A stretch of DNA of 64,000 nt, taken from the NCBI GenBank assembly GCA_024998815.1, contig JACEUQ010000002.1, positions 944,501-1,008,500 of the forward strand. Direction: 5' to 3'. Positions 8,445 through 17,844 of this stretch are shown here, one piece after another (the stretch's first letter is position 1; each line of letters opens with the position of its first letter). Source of the DNA: Opitutus sp. (GTDB lineage Bacteria; Verrucomicrobiota; Verrucomicrobiia; Opitutales; Opitutaceae). The notes under the pieces are model-generated. The model saw only the letters and a program-made list of their open reading frames with translations. It ran no database searches and was not told the origin of the DNA. Both the position numbers and the translations under genes were made by a program.

Positions 8445-9623
8445 TCAAACGATGACACTTGGCTTCGTCATGTTATCGTACAACTGCTCAACCTGACCAT
8501 AACACACGTTTGGAGCGAAATGACTTTCAACATACTCTCGGTGGTTGATTCGCGGAGGCGCCAATCTTAAATCCGCTGCAACGGCTGAAATACTTTTAGC
8601 TAAGGAATGGTCGTCACCCACCGGCACGATAGTAATATGACTGAGTTCGCGTGGATCATTGGCCCCCAATCCAACAAAATCCGTCGTAATCAAAGGCAAC
8701 CCCAACGCCAACGCCTCTAACATTACAATCGGCCACCCGGCCTCAAATTTTGATGTGATTACAAACGCATCCAAACAGGCATAAAACGGCTCCGGATCGG
8801 CGAGGTAGTCAATAAAAGTAAACTGAGTTGCTACTCCGAATTTACACACTTCTTGTTGATAAAAATCCGCGTCCTTGCCGGTACCTAAATGAATAAAATG
8901 ACAAAGTGGATCACTTTTGGCACAATGAATAGCAGCTCGATAAAACGTGCCCAAGTCTTTTTGCTCTCCGAAACGAGCCAGTGTCCCGAAAACATTAGCC
9001 GAGGCTGGAATACTCCATTGCGCCCTTACCTGCCACTTGCGTTCGGCATTCACCGGTCGAAACCGATTCAACTCAACTGGATTCGGGGCAATTACCGCCT
9101 TGGCCCGCCCTAACTTCAACGCGTTTACCGCAAATCGGCGTTCATCCCGGCTTATGTTAATTGTGGTCGCCCAAGGGGCCAGCACCCGTTCGATCAACCA
9201 GTAACCCATCCTCCACCCATCCGGTCGCGCCGACATCGAATAATAAGCGTGCGGGGTGTATATATACGCCGTGGTGGGCATGACCATCGCCGCGAAGCGC
9301 ACTAGGGCACCCGCTTTTGAGCTATGCCCATGCACGATATCGGGCCGCTCCGCATAAATATGCCACAATATCCAAACCCAAGCGAAGCTGTCACGCAGCG
9401 AGGGTCCATTGCTTATTTCAAAATCAACCGACGCCCCCCGGGCTGTATGCAAATCAACCAGGAGGGCGTCGAGTTGTGATGAGGAACGGGTGCTTGAATA
9501 CGCATACGTCAAGCAGTGCCCGGAACGAAGGAGGTGATTCAGCAACCCGCGAACATGAATAAATACGCCGTTCTTATTCGGCTCGGAAACCTCAAGAATT
9601 CGTAGGGAGCGGGATGTCAGCAT
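8445..9623 (-). CDS. Glycosyltransferase family 4
   Basis: A 392-residue GT4 (GT-B fold) transferase. The N-terminal acceptor domain opens with RILEVSEPNKNGVFIHVRG; the C-terminal donor domain shows GTLARFGEQKDL, FIHLGTGKD and the acidic pair in FEAGWPIVMLEALALGLP, which binds the sugar nucleotide. It should add one sugar to the lipid-linked repeat unit at the inner face of the membrane. Last intact gene of the polysaccharide operon; its start overlaps the preceding gene by 32 nt. Confidence 0.85.
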   Translation of the reverse strand: MLTSRSLRILEVSEPNKNGVFIHVRGLLNHLLRSGHCLTYAYSSTRSSSQLDALLVDLHTARGASVDFEISNGPSLRDSFAWVWILWHIYAERPDIVHGHSSKAGALVRFAAMVMPTTAYIYTPHAYYSMSARPDGWRMGYWLIERVLAPWATTINISRDERRFAVNALKLGRAKAVIAPNPVELNRFRPVNAERKWQVRAQWSIPASANVFGTLARFGEQKDLGTFYRAAIHCAKSDPLCHFIHLGTGKDADFYQQEVCKFGVATQFTFIDYLADPEPFYACLDAFVITSKFEAGWPIVMLEALALGLPLITTDFVGLGANDPRELSHITIVPVGDDHSLAKSISAVAADLRLAPPRINHREYVESHFAPNVCYGQVEQLYDNMTKPSVIV

Positions 9624-10827
9624 ATACGGAGATTAAATCATCAACATGGCGGGCGATGGTCCACGGTTGCGACCAATACCAGTCATAGCCTTGCGCACTG
9701 AGGGAATCCGCCAACGTGGGGTCCTTTAGCCGGAGTAATGCGGCAACCAACTCCACCTGCGAGCCACCTTTGAACCAAAGTCCGGTTTTTTCAGGCTGCA
9801 CATAGCTGGTCGCAGCGCACGTGTCGGCGACGATGACCGGAAGGCCGTTGGCGGCGGCTTCGATAGCAACTAACCCCGCAGTTTCATACCAGAGTGAGGG
9901 GAAAATGAGGGCTTGAGCTTCGCGCATTTCCGCCTGGACCACATCGCGGGGCTGCCAACCGAGAAACACGGCCTCGGGCCAATCAGCTTCCAGTTGTTTG
10001 CGCAGTGGACCGTCACCCACCAACCGGACTTGTATACCGGCTTTTTGGGCCGCTTTTTTCATCAGCCATATTCCTTTTTCTTCGCTTAAACGGCCGACGA
10101 AGAGAAAGGGGCGCGGCGTGGTGCGAGGGGTGCGCGGGTACCGAACCATCGGAGCGGGGTTATCGACCACTCTACGCTTTAGTTGCGGCTGATGCCGCGC
10201 CAATATTTTGTCGGCAAAGGTCGACACGCTAATAAAAACGTCAATTGCTCGGTTAATTTGAGCTCCGTATGCTTGCACCGCCGTGCGGGCCACCCGCCAG
10301 AGTTTTTGCGGGTAGCTGCGGCTATCGCAATTTGCGCACACGCAGCCCAGAGACAGCGGCTTTCGTTCACACACTTGCTGGGAACCGAAATCATAAAAAC
10401 CACCGGTCGGACAAAGCGCAAAAAAATCGTGCTGGGTGAGCACCGAACGCAAACCCTCTGCCTGCGGTACACTCAGAACGGAGGGTGAAAGGCATTTCAT
10501 CCATACATGGAAATGCACCAGTGTGGTTTGTGGATTCTCACGCCTCAACACGGCAGTCAAGGCGTTGCGCGCCGCTTGATTCCAGATGCCGGTTACCGCG
10601 GCGCGTATCCGGCTAGGATCGGAGAGTATTTCATGCTGATTCAAGCAAACAACCTCGATCTGCGGATGATGTAACTCCTCCGCGATCGGGGCCACCCCGG
10701 CAAAAAAAACAACCCGATAACCGCGTTCGGCCAATTCGCGTGCGGCGCTGATCGCAACTAATGGCGCCCCGCCCGAGATGTGCGCCTGATCGTTGACGAT
10801 GACGAAGGTTGTGTAGGGAAGCGTCAT
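9592..10827 (-). CDS. Glycosyltransferase family 4
   Basis: A 411-residue GT4 transferase. ISGGAPLVAISAARELAERGY at the N-terminus is the usual glycine-rich loop; FVGRLSEEKGIWLM, VRLVGDGPL and the E-x7-E motif ETAGLVAIE mark the donor domain. A cysteine-rich patch (CVCANCDSRSYP) lies mid-protein, common in this GT4 subgroup. It overlaps the upstream GT2 gene by 4 nt. Donor and acceptor cannot be read from sequence. Confidence 0.85.
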   Translation of the reverse strand: MTLPYTTFVIVNDQAHISGGAPLVAISAARELAERGYRVVFFAGVAPIAEELHHPQIEVVCLNQHEILSDPSRIRAAVTGIWNQAARNALTAVLRRENPQTTLVHFHVWMKCLSPSVLSVPQAEGLRSVLTQHDFFALCPTGGFYDFGSQQVCERKPLSLGCVCANCDSRSYPQKLWRVARTAVQAYGAQINRAIDVFISVSTFADKILARHQPQLKRRVVDNPAPMVRYPRTPRTTPRPFLFVGRLSEEKGIWLMKKAAQKAGIQVRLVGDGPLRKQLEADWPEAVFLGWQPRDVVQAEMREAQALIFPSLWYETAGLVAIEAAANGLPVIVADTCAATSYVQPEKTGLWFKGGSQVELVAALLRLKDPTLADSLSAQGYDWYWSQPWTIARHVDDLISVYADIPLPTNS

Positions 10828-11654
10828 TTACCAGCGAGCAGCTTCATCCCCCGTAAACGCCGGCCCGAGATAAAGCGGTTGATGTAGATCGGGAGGTTTT
10901 TGATCCGAAATTGCCAACGGGCATAAAACTTCTCCAGCCGACCGATTTTACGAGGAGCGTCACGCGCGAACACAGCGGCGATCTCGGCCTCCAGTTTATG
11001 AGTGTCACCGGAAAGTTGGCCCTCGCGGATGCGAAACTGGCCCACCTCCAACGGATAATACTTAAACGGCCAACCCAGTCGATGAGCACGGAGCCAAAAG
11101 TCCAAATCGGCACACAACATATACTCGGTGCGAAACCCGCCCAATTTCTCCCATAAAGCCCGGGGAATAATCATTCCTTGTTGATTTAGTGGGCTGATGC
11201 CTTGAGCCAACAAAGCTTCGAACGTAACGGCCGAAGAAATCGTTGGAATATACCCTAAACTGGCACCTACCTCATTAATCATCCTAACTTTACCATAGGC
11301 AAATGAATCACTACTACATTTCCTCCGCAAAACGGATACTGTTTTGAAATAGTATCCAAGCAAGTCATCATCATTGATATAAGTTAAATTAACCCAATTC
11401 ACCGAAACAGATGAGATCGCAAAATTAATAGCAGAATAGAGTCCCTTCCCACACTCGCGTTCTAAAATAAACTCGATGCAAAAACCCAAACGGTTCAAAT
11501 CAGAGCAATGATTAATAGTCGCCAAAACCGGCAACCTTGCTGATTCAGGTCCAACAATAGCGATATAGCAAGAATCCAAATTGACCGATATGGACCTCAA
11601 TGTATCAGCCAAAAAATTTGACCTACCCAATGTTGGGATAACAATTAGTAACAT
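10824..11654 (-). CDS. Glycosyltransferase family 2
   Basis: A 276-residue GT2 (GT-A fold) transferase. It begins LLIVIPTLGRSNFLADTLRS; the metal-binding acidic motif is YINDDD and the acceptor-side segment is LCADLDFWLRAHRLGWPFKYY. The gene is more AT-rich in its N-terminal half than its neighbours, as is common for transferred polysaccharide genes. It starts 12 nt downstream of the polymerase gene. Confidence 0.85.
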   Translation of the reverse strand: MLLIVIPTLGRSNFLADTLRSISVNLDSCYIAIVGPESARLPVLATINHCSDLNRLGFCIEFILERECGKGLYSAINFAISSVSVNWVNLTYINDDDLLGYYFKTVSVLRRKCSSDSFAYGKVRMINEVGASLGYIPTISSAVTFEALLAQGISPLNQQGMIIPRALWEKLGGFRTEYMLCADLDFWLRAHRLGWPFKYYPLEVGQFRIREGQLSGDTHKLEAEIAAVFARDAPRKIGRLEKFYARWQFRIKNLPIYINRFISGRRLRGMKLLAGK

Positions 11655-11666
11655 TGCTTAATGAAG

Positions 11667-12980
11667 TCAACGCTTCGCTTCAGTACACGGAAAACAAAAC
11701 CGAACCAAAATAAGACTAATAATTAGACTAGGAAGACTTAGGTCATTTATGAAACCAGCAACTAGGCCCGAACTTAAGTATGGTATATAGCAAAAAATAT
11801 AAAAGATCAGAGACCGATCACTGAAACCAGCCTTCGCCACATACTTTAATCCAAAACAAAAAACCCCATACAGGAGAAAAATAAATAACGCAACACCAAA
11901 TAAACCAAATGCCATGATGAACTCATTCAGACCGCCGAAATTAGCAGTAATCCCTTGATAGAAATTCACAGGCTCAATTTCACGCGTCATTAAACTGGAA
12001 AAATTCAGCATTTTATCAGGCCAAAAATAACGCGGAATCCACTGAATAAAAACTGACAACATATTCAACCCATAATCCCAACTCGGCAGAGAAGTGGCGA
12101 GGTCAAAACCACGGACATACTGCTCTAAATAGTCTAACCTATTAAGGAAATCATAGTCACCAAAACCAATATCACTCAACTGGCGAGCTGAATCCACCAT
12201 GCTCAATGTTGCCCCATCAGCATTAGAGCGCTTGTAAATCAAGTGCACCATCGCGTAGTAGGAGGCCAGTGGCACTAGAATCGGTATTAAAACCTCTAAG
12301 CGCCATCTTTTCTTCATCATCAAAAAATAGCCAAGTGGCATCCACGCGGTTATTATAGTGGAGCTAAACCCAGTATTCAACGCATATATTATCGCACACG
12401 GAAAACCCAACAACACCCACAATGGCGGAAACCTCTTTAAGATAAACACATATTGCCCACCAATTAAAAACCCAGCCTGAATTGAAAAAATAGCAATAAT
12501 ATACAAATACATATTACCACCCGACTGAATAAAACCTCGAAATTGAGCCGGGCCCTCCCAAGGCCAAATCCCCAACACCCACCTACAAATTAAAATTAAT
12601 GCAGGAGGGGCCACCAAATAAAGATAAACAAGTGCCAAAGCAACACTCACTGGCGCGTAAACTTCACGTGGAACTGAATTCAATTTAACACAATAAGGCC
12701 TCATCACTGAACGACCATAAGTACATGAGGCAAAAAATGCAGCAAACCCAATTGAAAAAACCAAAACAATTATCGGAATAGATAAATCTCCCCAATTTAG
12801 ACCAAACAACGGATCGACACTGAAAAACCAATTCCATGCATACTTGTATGCGTAGTTAATAAAAACAACAAATCCAACAATGCCAAAAGGCGTAGTAATT
12901 CTCCAATCGCCGAGAATCATTAAATAAACGATCAAACCGAACATCGAAATGACGGCAAGTAATTGAATTACGTAATCCAT
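11667..12980 (-). CDS. Wzy-like polysaccharide polymerase
   Basis: A hydrophobic protein of 437 residues with about 10-12 predicted membrane segments and a periplasmic loop around the middle (RSNADGATLSMVDSARQL). This is the profile of O-antigen or repeat-unit polymerases (Wzy), which are too divergent for motif-based naming. I start it at the ATG at 12980 (MDYVIQLLAV); the frame extends upstream only into the IS. IS-a copy 2 ends 17 bp before this ATG, so native upstream control is cut off and expression may depend on the IS. Confidence 0.7.
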   Translation of the reverse strand: MDYVIQLLAVISMFGLIVYLMILGDWRITTPFGIVGFVVFINYAYKYAWNWFFSVDPLFGLNWGDLSIPIIVLVFSIGFAAFFASCTYGRSVMRPYCVKLNSVPREVYAPVSVALALVYLYLVAPPALILICRWVLGIWPWEGPAQFRGFIQSGGNMYLYIIAIFSIQAGFLIGGQYVFILKRFPPLWVLLGFPCAIIYALNTGFSSTIITAWMPLGYFLMMKKRWRLEVLIPILVPLASYYAMVHLIYKRSNADGATLSMVDSARQLSDIGFGDYDFLNRLDYLEQYVRGFDLATSLPSWDYGLNMLSVFIQWIPRYFWPDKMLNFSSLMTREIEPVNFYQGITANFGGLNEFIMAFGLFGVALFIFLLYGVFCFGLKYVAKAGFSDRSLIFYIFCYIPYLSSGLVAGFINDLSLPSLIISLILVRFCFPCTEAKR

Positions 12981-12997
12981 GAGTCTAGTATATGCTA

Positions 12998-14804
12998 GAG
13001 CCTGCCCCAAATTTCCGGATTTTTAAAAAGTGCGCAGAGGTCCATTGGGATTGCGGGCGAACGAGGTGGCACGAATCACCCCAGCGACGTTAAACGGCGG
13101 CCCGAATCGATTTTTCCCGCCCCCAAGCGCGGTAGTAAGGTACGGCAAAGCCGGGGCGAGCCCCAGGGTTATTCACATTTTTGCCGGAAAATTGAATTAA
13201 GCGGCCAGCGGAAGTGTTATTTCCTCGGCAAGGATTCGTGACACCAGCCAGAGGTTGTGACCGAGTACACTCCAACCCACCGAACGGTAGCGGTTGGCAA
13301 ACCCTTTACAGCGCAAGCGTCCGCCGAGGCGTTGTTTGAGGATCGCAATGCGCGCTTCGGTCGCCGAACGGCGCCGCTGCAATTGGGCGAAGCGTTTTTC
13401 GCTCAAACGCTCCTTGAGCGCGTGCGGATCACGCGGGCATACCGCATCGTAAACGTCTTGTTGCTTGAGCATTGCGGAAGTTTTTTTGGTGGCGAAGCCG
13501 CGGTCGGTGCCGACCGCGCTAATCGGCGCACTCAGGTCAAAGCGGTTCTGCCGCGCCAGGCTTTCCTCGAGTTGGCACCATTCTGCCGGAGCCGCGCCCT
13601 GGTAGAGTTGCCAGTCGGTGATTAAACCGGAGAGCGCCTCGCTCAACAGCAACGAGTTGCCAAACTCGACTTGGCTCCCTGCTTTGCCGCGAACCAGTAC
13701 GTTCACATCAAGTTCATGCACGCTGAGGATCTTTTGGTCGTTGGGCACCGGGCGTCCGCCGATGATGCGCTCGTGGGCCTGCTTGATGACGGCGGGCAGT
13801 TGGCCGAGCATAGCGTCGATGCGGGTGGTTATCCGCTTGGTTTGGCGTTGGCTGTAATGGGTTTGGCTATACTTCTGCGCCAACAGGTCGCGGTGGCGGC
13901 GGGCATGTTCTCCGATCGTGCGTAACAGCGTCTTCATCTTGCGCAGGATCTGTTTACGCGCGCGCTTGGCGTCGTTGCGGCGGCCTGCGTGGGTCATTGA
14001 CATGCACAACTTGTTCATCTGCTTGGCAAAGCACTCCGGCTCTTCAGGCATACGGTGGAGCAGTCCAGCGCGGCGGATTAAAATCATGGCCTTGAGCAAA
14101 GTCTTGGACACATCACGCAACAGCACCCAGTCCACCGGGAAGTGGATGTTGGTCTCCAAGCACGTGCCGTCGATGAGGCAAACATCCATGTCCAGCGGCG
14201 CGCTCAACCCGAGTTCAGTGGCGCGATCCTTCTCGCCGCACATCTCCACCAACACTTGCCCCATCCAGCGCACCTGTTCGGCGGTGAAAAACTTCGAGGC
14301 CCGCTCCAGCACACTTTTGGACGCCCCCTTGATTCCCTCAAGCGTGCGAACACCGCAAAAATCCGCCAGTAAATCACTTGAGGCAATGCTACGGGAAAGC
14401 TCGCGAAAGGATATGTTGCCCAAATGCACCCGCAACACTTCAAAGCGTAACGCTTTGAGCGCAAACTCCATACGCTGGCGTAGTTGTGCGACACTGGCTT
14501 GGCCTGCCCCCGCCTTGGCAAAGTCCATCGCCATCGTCTCCAAGTGGCTGCCACGCAACAACGCGTCGAGTCCTTCCAATTGCTGGCGAAACTCGGCGTA
14601 ATCTTTATTGGCACCGACTGGCGTTAGCGCCGGACGCAACCAGCGTTGCAGGGCAATGGCCGAGGTGGCGGATACGGGTTTTGACTTCATGGCCGATTAT
14701 AGCGGCTTTTTTTTGACCAAAACCAGGGAATTACCCCTCTTTAGGCATCATTAAACTTATGCTAATAGTTCACTGCTAGGTTTTTATGCTTTCGGGACAG
14801 GCTC
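12998..14804 (-). mobile_element. Insertion sequence IS-a, copy 2
   Basis: A second 1,807-bp IS-a copy, inverted relative to the first. Ends are GAGCCTGCCCC (one base different from copy 1) and GGGACAGGCTC. The flanks share TATGCTA (12991-12997 and 14805-14811), a 7-bp target duplication. It splits the polysaccharide operon between a GT2 gene and the polymerase gene. Confidence 0.9.
13197..14690 (-). CDS. IS-a transposase, second copy
   Basis: 497 residues, identical in protein sequence to the gene at 3013-4506, including the ETNIHFP segment near the first catalytic aspartate. It reads in the same direction as the polysaccharide operon, so transcription from the IS could continue into the polymerase gene. 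Confidence 0.85.
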   Translation of the reverse strand: MKSKPVSATSAIALQRWLRPALTPVGANKDYAEFRQQLEGLDALLRGSHLETMAMDFAKAGAGQASVAQLRQRMEFALKALRFEVLRVHLGNISFRELSRSIASSDLLADFCGVRTLEGIKGASKSVLERASKFFTAEQVRWMGQVLVEMCGEKDRATELGLSAPLDMDVCLIDGTCLETNIHFPVDWVLLRDVSKTLLKAMILIRRAGLLHRMPEEPECFAKQMNKLCMSMTHAGRRNDAKRARKQILRKMKTLLRTIGEHARRHRDLLAQKYSQTHYSQRQTKRITTRIDAMLGQLPAVIKQAHERIIGGRPVPNDQKILSVHELDVNVLVRGKAGSQVEFGNSLLLSEALSGLITDWQLYQGAAPAEWCQLEESLARQNRFDLSAPISAVGTDRGFATKKTSAMLKQQDVYDAVCPRDPHALKERLSEKRFAQLQRRRSATEARIAILKQRLGGRLRCKGFANRYRSVGWSVLGHNLWLVSRILAEEITLPLAA

Positions 14805-14832
14805 TATGCTAACAGTCAATTCAAACAATCCA

Positions 14833-15657
14833 TTAAGCATAGACTCTTAAAACTAAAAACCGTAATAGTAACGCCTGGAGCCTATGCTTAAACAAACCCC
14901 AAATACCATAGTGCTTTAGCCTAATACCACGTGCCCCCTCCACCCAATCCCCAAAACTCAATTTAGAATACCCATACCTTTGTCGCAATTCATTAATCTC
15001 CTTGAGGCCCAAATTATTAAGCATACTGGATGTTTTAGACAATTCATGAACCCGAAACGCGCCAAGTGGTGAATTGATATAATGCATAGACCACCCAACT
15101 CGCATCATCCTAAGAAATAAATCATAATCCATCGCGAATCGGTACGACAAATCAATGAAGCCTCCAGCACTACGGTATAAATTAGACTTCCAAAAAGTCG
15201 CTTCCTGGAAAAGTGAAATACCGGAATATGCATCACTACCAACCATTGGAATAATACGCTGATGCATTACTAAACGGCCCCGACGACCAATAATGTAGCG
15301 CTCCCCGCTGATTATTGATACATCAGGGTTTTTACAAAATGCCTGGAAAACCTGATTCAGTGCACCCGACAATAACAAGTCATCCGAGTTCAAATAAGCC
15401 ATAACGTCGATATCGGCAGGCATTTCTGCAAACCCCCTATTCAGCGCATCCGCCTGCCCTCTATCTTTCTCGATAACGATTTTACTCACCAAGGGATGGT
15501 TTTTGTATTTCGCCAAGACTTCAGCGGTTTCATCTGTTGAGCACGAATCATAAATTGCGTAATAATCCACAGGGCGCGACTGCTCGATGATCGACTTGAT
15601 GGTTGCTTCGAGGTAACGGCCCTGGTTGTAGCTGGGCGTGATGATGCCAATTTTCAC
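14833..15657 (-). CDS. Glycosyltransferase family 2
   Basis: A 274-residue GT2 transferase. It begins MKIGIITPSYNQGRYLEATI, with the nucleotide-binding IYDSCSTDETAEVL and the metal site YLNSDD. FAMDYDLFLRMMRVGW is the acceptor-side signature. It overlaps the preceding GT2 gene by 4 nt and is the last gene before IS-a copy 2. Confidence 0.88.
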   Translation of the reverse strand: MKIGIITPSYNQGRYLEATIKSIIEQSRPVDYYAIYDSCSTDETAEVLAKYKNHPLVSKIVIEKDRGQADALNRGFAEMPADIDVMAYLNSDDLLLSGALNQVFQAFCKNPDVSIISGERYIIGRRGRLVMHQRIIPMVGSDAYSGISLFQEATFWKSNLYRSAGGFIDLSYRFAMDYDLFLRMMRVGWSMHYINSPLGAFRVHELSKTSSMLNNLGLKEINELRQRYGYSKLSFGDWVEGARGIRLKHYGIWGLFKHRLQALLLRFLVLRVYA

Positions 15658-16526
15658 AATTTCAAGAAGTTTTTAATTTTAGACTTAACACCACGGACTA
15701 CAACCGCAACCCATAACAATAAAATGCGTAAAGTAAGTACAAGCCTAATAAAAACCGCGTCAAGAAAAGGGTATTTAATTAAACCTATTGAGTATTTAAT
15801 AAAACGGACATAGCCAAACCACAAATCACTGGAGTGTACTTCGCTGAGAGAACCATCATGCCGCCTGAATGTATTTACAAAGTCAGGAATAATTATGCAG
15901 CCCTCAGTTTGGATCGCTTGGTAAATCATGAGATAATCAGGCCCAATGCCCCGTTTAGCAAGATTACCCAAGTACTCATCCTCAAACCCCGATATTATAG
16001 ATAACCCACCCCGCCTAAACAGAGCGGCTCCGGGCGAAATAGGCAGTTTGAATTGTATTATTTCAAGCAAAGATTTAGTCCGCCTAATCACTAAAGGTGC
16101 TTGCGAACCTTTCGCCAATTCAACGCAAGGAAACGTAGTCTTGCCGTTAAATTCCAACACGGAACTAAATACTATTTTAATTCCCGGATTTATTTTCATG
16201 GCACTCACCATTAGTTCTAAGCAATCAGAGCGCATCCAATCATCCGAAAAGAGAAACTTAATGTATTCACCTTTGGCGAAATTCAGGCAGTGCTGCCAGT
16301 TGGGCACGGGGCCCACGTTGTGAGTGGTGCGAACAACAATTAAACGGTTATCCTCCCGGGCCAATTCTTGAAGTCGCTCCCAAGTCCCATCCGTACTGCA
16401 ATTGTCACTGACAATTATTTCGATATTCGGGTACGTTTGATTCAGTGCGCTTCGAATCGCTTCCTCGACTAGTTTGACGCGGTTGTAAACCGGAATGAGT
16501 ACACTCACCAGTGGATGATTTTCCAT
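15654..16526 (-). CDS. Glycosyltransferase family 2
   Basis: A 290-residue GT2 transferase. VSVLIPVYNRVKLVEEAIRS, VSDNCSTDGTWE and the metal motif FSDD (FLFSDDWM) are clear. The C-terminus has a hydrophobic stretch (about residues 255-280) that may sit at the membrane. It lies 19 nt after the flippase gene. Confidence 0.88.
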   Translation of the reverse strand: MENHPLVSVLIPVYNRVKLVEEAIRSALNQTYPNIEIIVSDNCSTDGTWERLQELAREDNRLIVVRTTHNVGPVPNWQHCLNFAKGEYIKFLFSDDWMRSDCLELMVSAMKINPGIKIVFSSVLEFNGKTTFPCVELAKGSQAPLVIRRTKSLLEIIQFKLPISPGAALFRRGGLSIISGFEDEYLGNLAKRGIGPDYLMIYQAIQTEGCIIIPDFVNTFRRHDGSLSEVHSSDLWFGYVRFIKYSIGLIKYPFLDAVFIRLVLTLRILLLWVAVVVRGVKSKIKNFLKL

Positions 16527-16545
16527 GTTTCTTGAGTTTATTTAA

Positions 16546-17844
16546 TTAAATGCTAATTACCGCAGGTTGTCTCAATAAACGTTGAGTCAATAACGGAAGC
16601 CCCCAACCGACCGACAGCAAAAAGGATAATGCAATACCCACTGGTATGCCAAGTAATCCAATCTTATCCACTAAAAACAATTGTGCTGAAACACTTACTG
16701 CGGCCTGTAGCAGGTTAAAATAAAAAAGGGGGCCCACGGCATCACAACTTTGTAAGACAACGGCGTGGGCATCGCACCATACCCGTAACAACTGCCCGCC
16801 TCCCATTGCAAGGAGAAGTGAAAGAGGCAATAAAAGCTCCTCACGAGGTGAAAGAAAGTGGGAGATATAAGGTTTAGCTAAAATTAAAATCAAGGTAAAA
16901 AAAATGACTCCCACCAACCCGACTCCGACCATCTTATTGAGCAATTTTTTTATAGATTTATAGTCATTCAACGCAAAAGCCTCCGAACAATGCGGCCATA
17001 TGGCAGTTAGAATTGAACCATAAAGTAAGAGCACCACATTAAACAGCCTAAAGGCCACGGAGTAGCTCGTCATCTCGGCGTGTGGTAAATAACGTGCGGC
17101 AATGATTAAATCACAGTTTAATGTCACGGTACCCAATAAGTAAAATCTGAAGAAATAAAATCCAGCATGTAAACTTGACCGAAAAGTATGAAAACGGGGC
17201 CAAGATAATTTGAAATTTAAATAGAGTCCCCAATTCAACAGTGCCATTAGGGTTGCAGGAACCAGAGCAGCCAAAACAAGGGATGAAAGGGCTACGGGAG
17301 GGTACCGAAGAACGACCACCACAACCGCAGCCATTATCAAGTTAATTGAAATGGCAATGAGATGTGCCGCTACGCCCCGCATTTGCGCAAATAAAACCTT
17401 TGTATAAACTTGCCCCAATGCACCGCCTAACTGGAACACCACGGCTATTCGCCATAGCCGGACGCGCTCAGCAGGGGCAATAAAATCGAACCCACCCAAC
17501 AACCAATCGGCAACCCATGGGGCCAGTAACCACCCCACGGAAGCCACTAGGCACATCACGGTTGCGATAATCGTGAAGGTCTCACGTTCAATGTCACCTG
17601 TTTGAATCCCTTGAGCTCGCCTTTTGGAAATATTATTCTGCAACCATGTTCCAAGACCTAAATCTGCTAAAGCAAACCAACTGCCCATGCCCAAAAGTAG
17701 GGCCAATGCCGCAAAACGGTCGGGCCCGAGGGCCTTTATATTAAGCCGAAGGACGCCAAAACCCGTGCAGAGCGAAACAAAACGTGCGAGCCACCCCATG
17801 GCGGCAACCTGCCAGGCAGGAGTCCCTTTTGAGGCGATGGACAT
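16546..17844 (-). CDS. Wzx-like flippase
   Basis: A 432-residue membrane protein with about 12 hydrophobic segments spread along its length, the profile of the polysaccharide transport (MOP/PST) superfamily. Wzx flippases move lipid-linked repeat units across the inner membrane. Name from position between sugar-nucleotide and transferase genes plus topology; no single diagnostic motif. Overlaps the tyv gene by 1 nt. Confidence 0.8.
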   Translation of the reverse strand: MSIASKGTPAWQVAAMGWLARFVSLCTGFGVLRLNIKALGPDRFAALALLLGMGSWFALADLGLGTWLQNNISKRRAQGIQTGDIERETFTIIATVMCLVASVGWLLAPWVADWLLGGFDFIAPAERVRLWRIAVVFQLGGALGQVYTKVLFAQMRGVAAHLIAISINLIMAAVVVVVLRYPPVALSSLVLAALVPATLMALLNWGLYLNFKLSWPRFHTFRSSLHAGFYFFRFYLLGTVTLNCDLIIAARYLPHAEMTSYSVAFRLFNVVLLLYGSILTAIWPHCSEAFALNDYKSIKKLLNKMVGVGLVGVIFFTLILILAKPYISHFLSPREELLLPLSLLLAMGGGQLLRVWCDAHAVVLQSCDAVGPLFYFNLLQAAVSVSAQLFLVDKIGLLGIPVGIALSFLLSVGWGLPLLTQRLLRQPAVISI

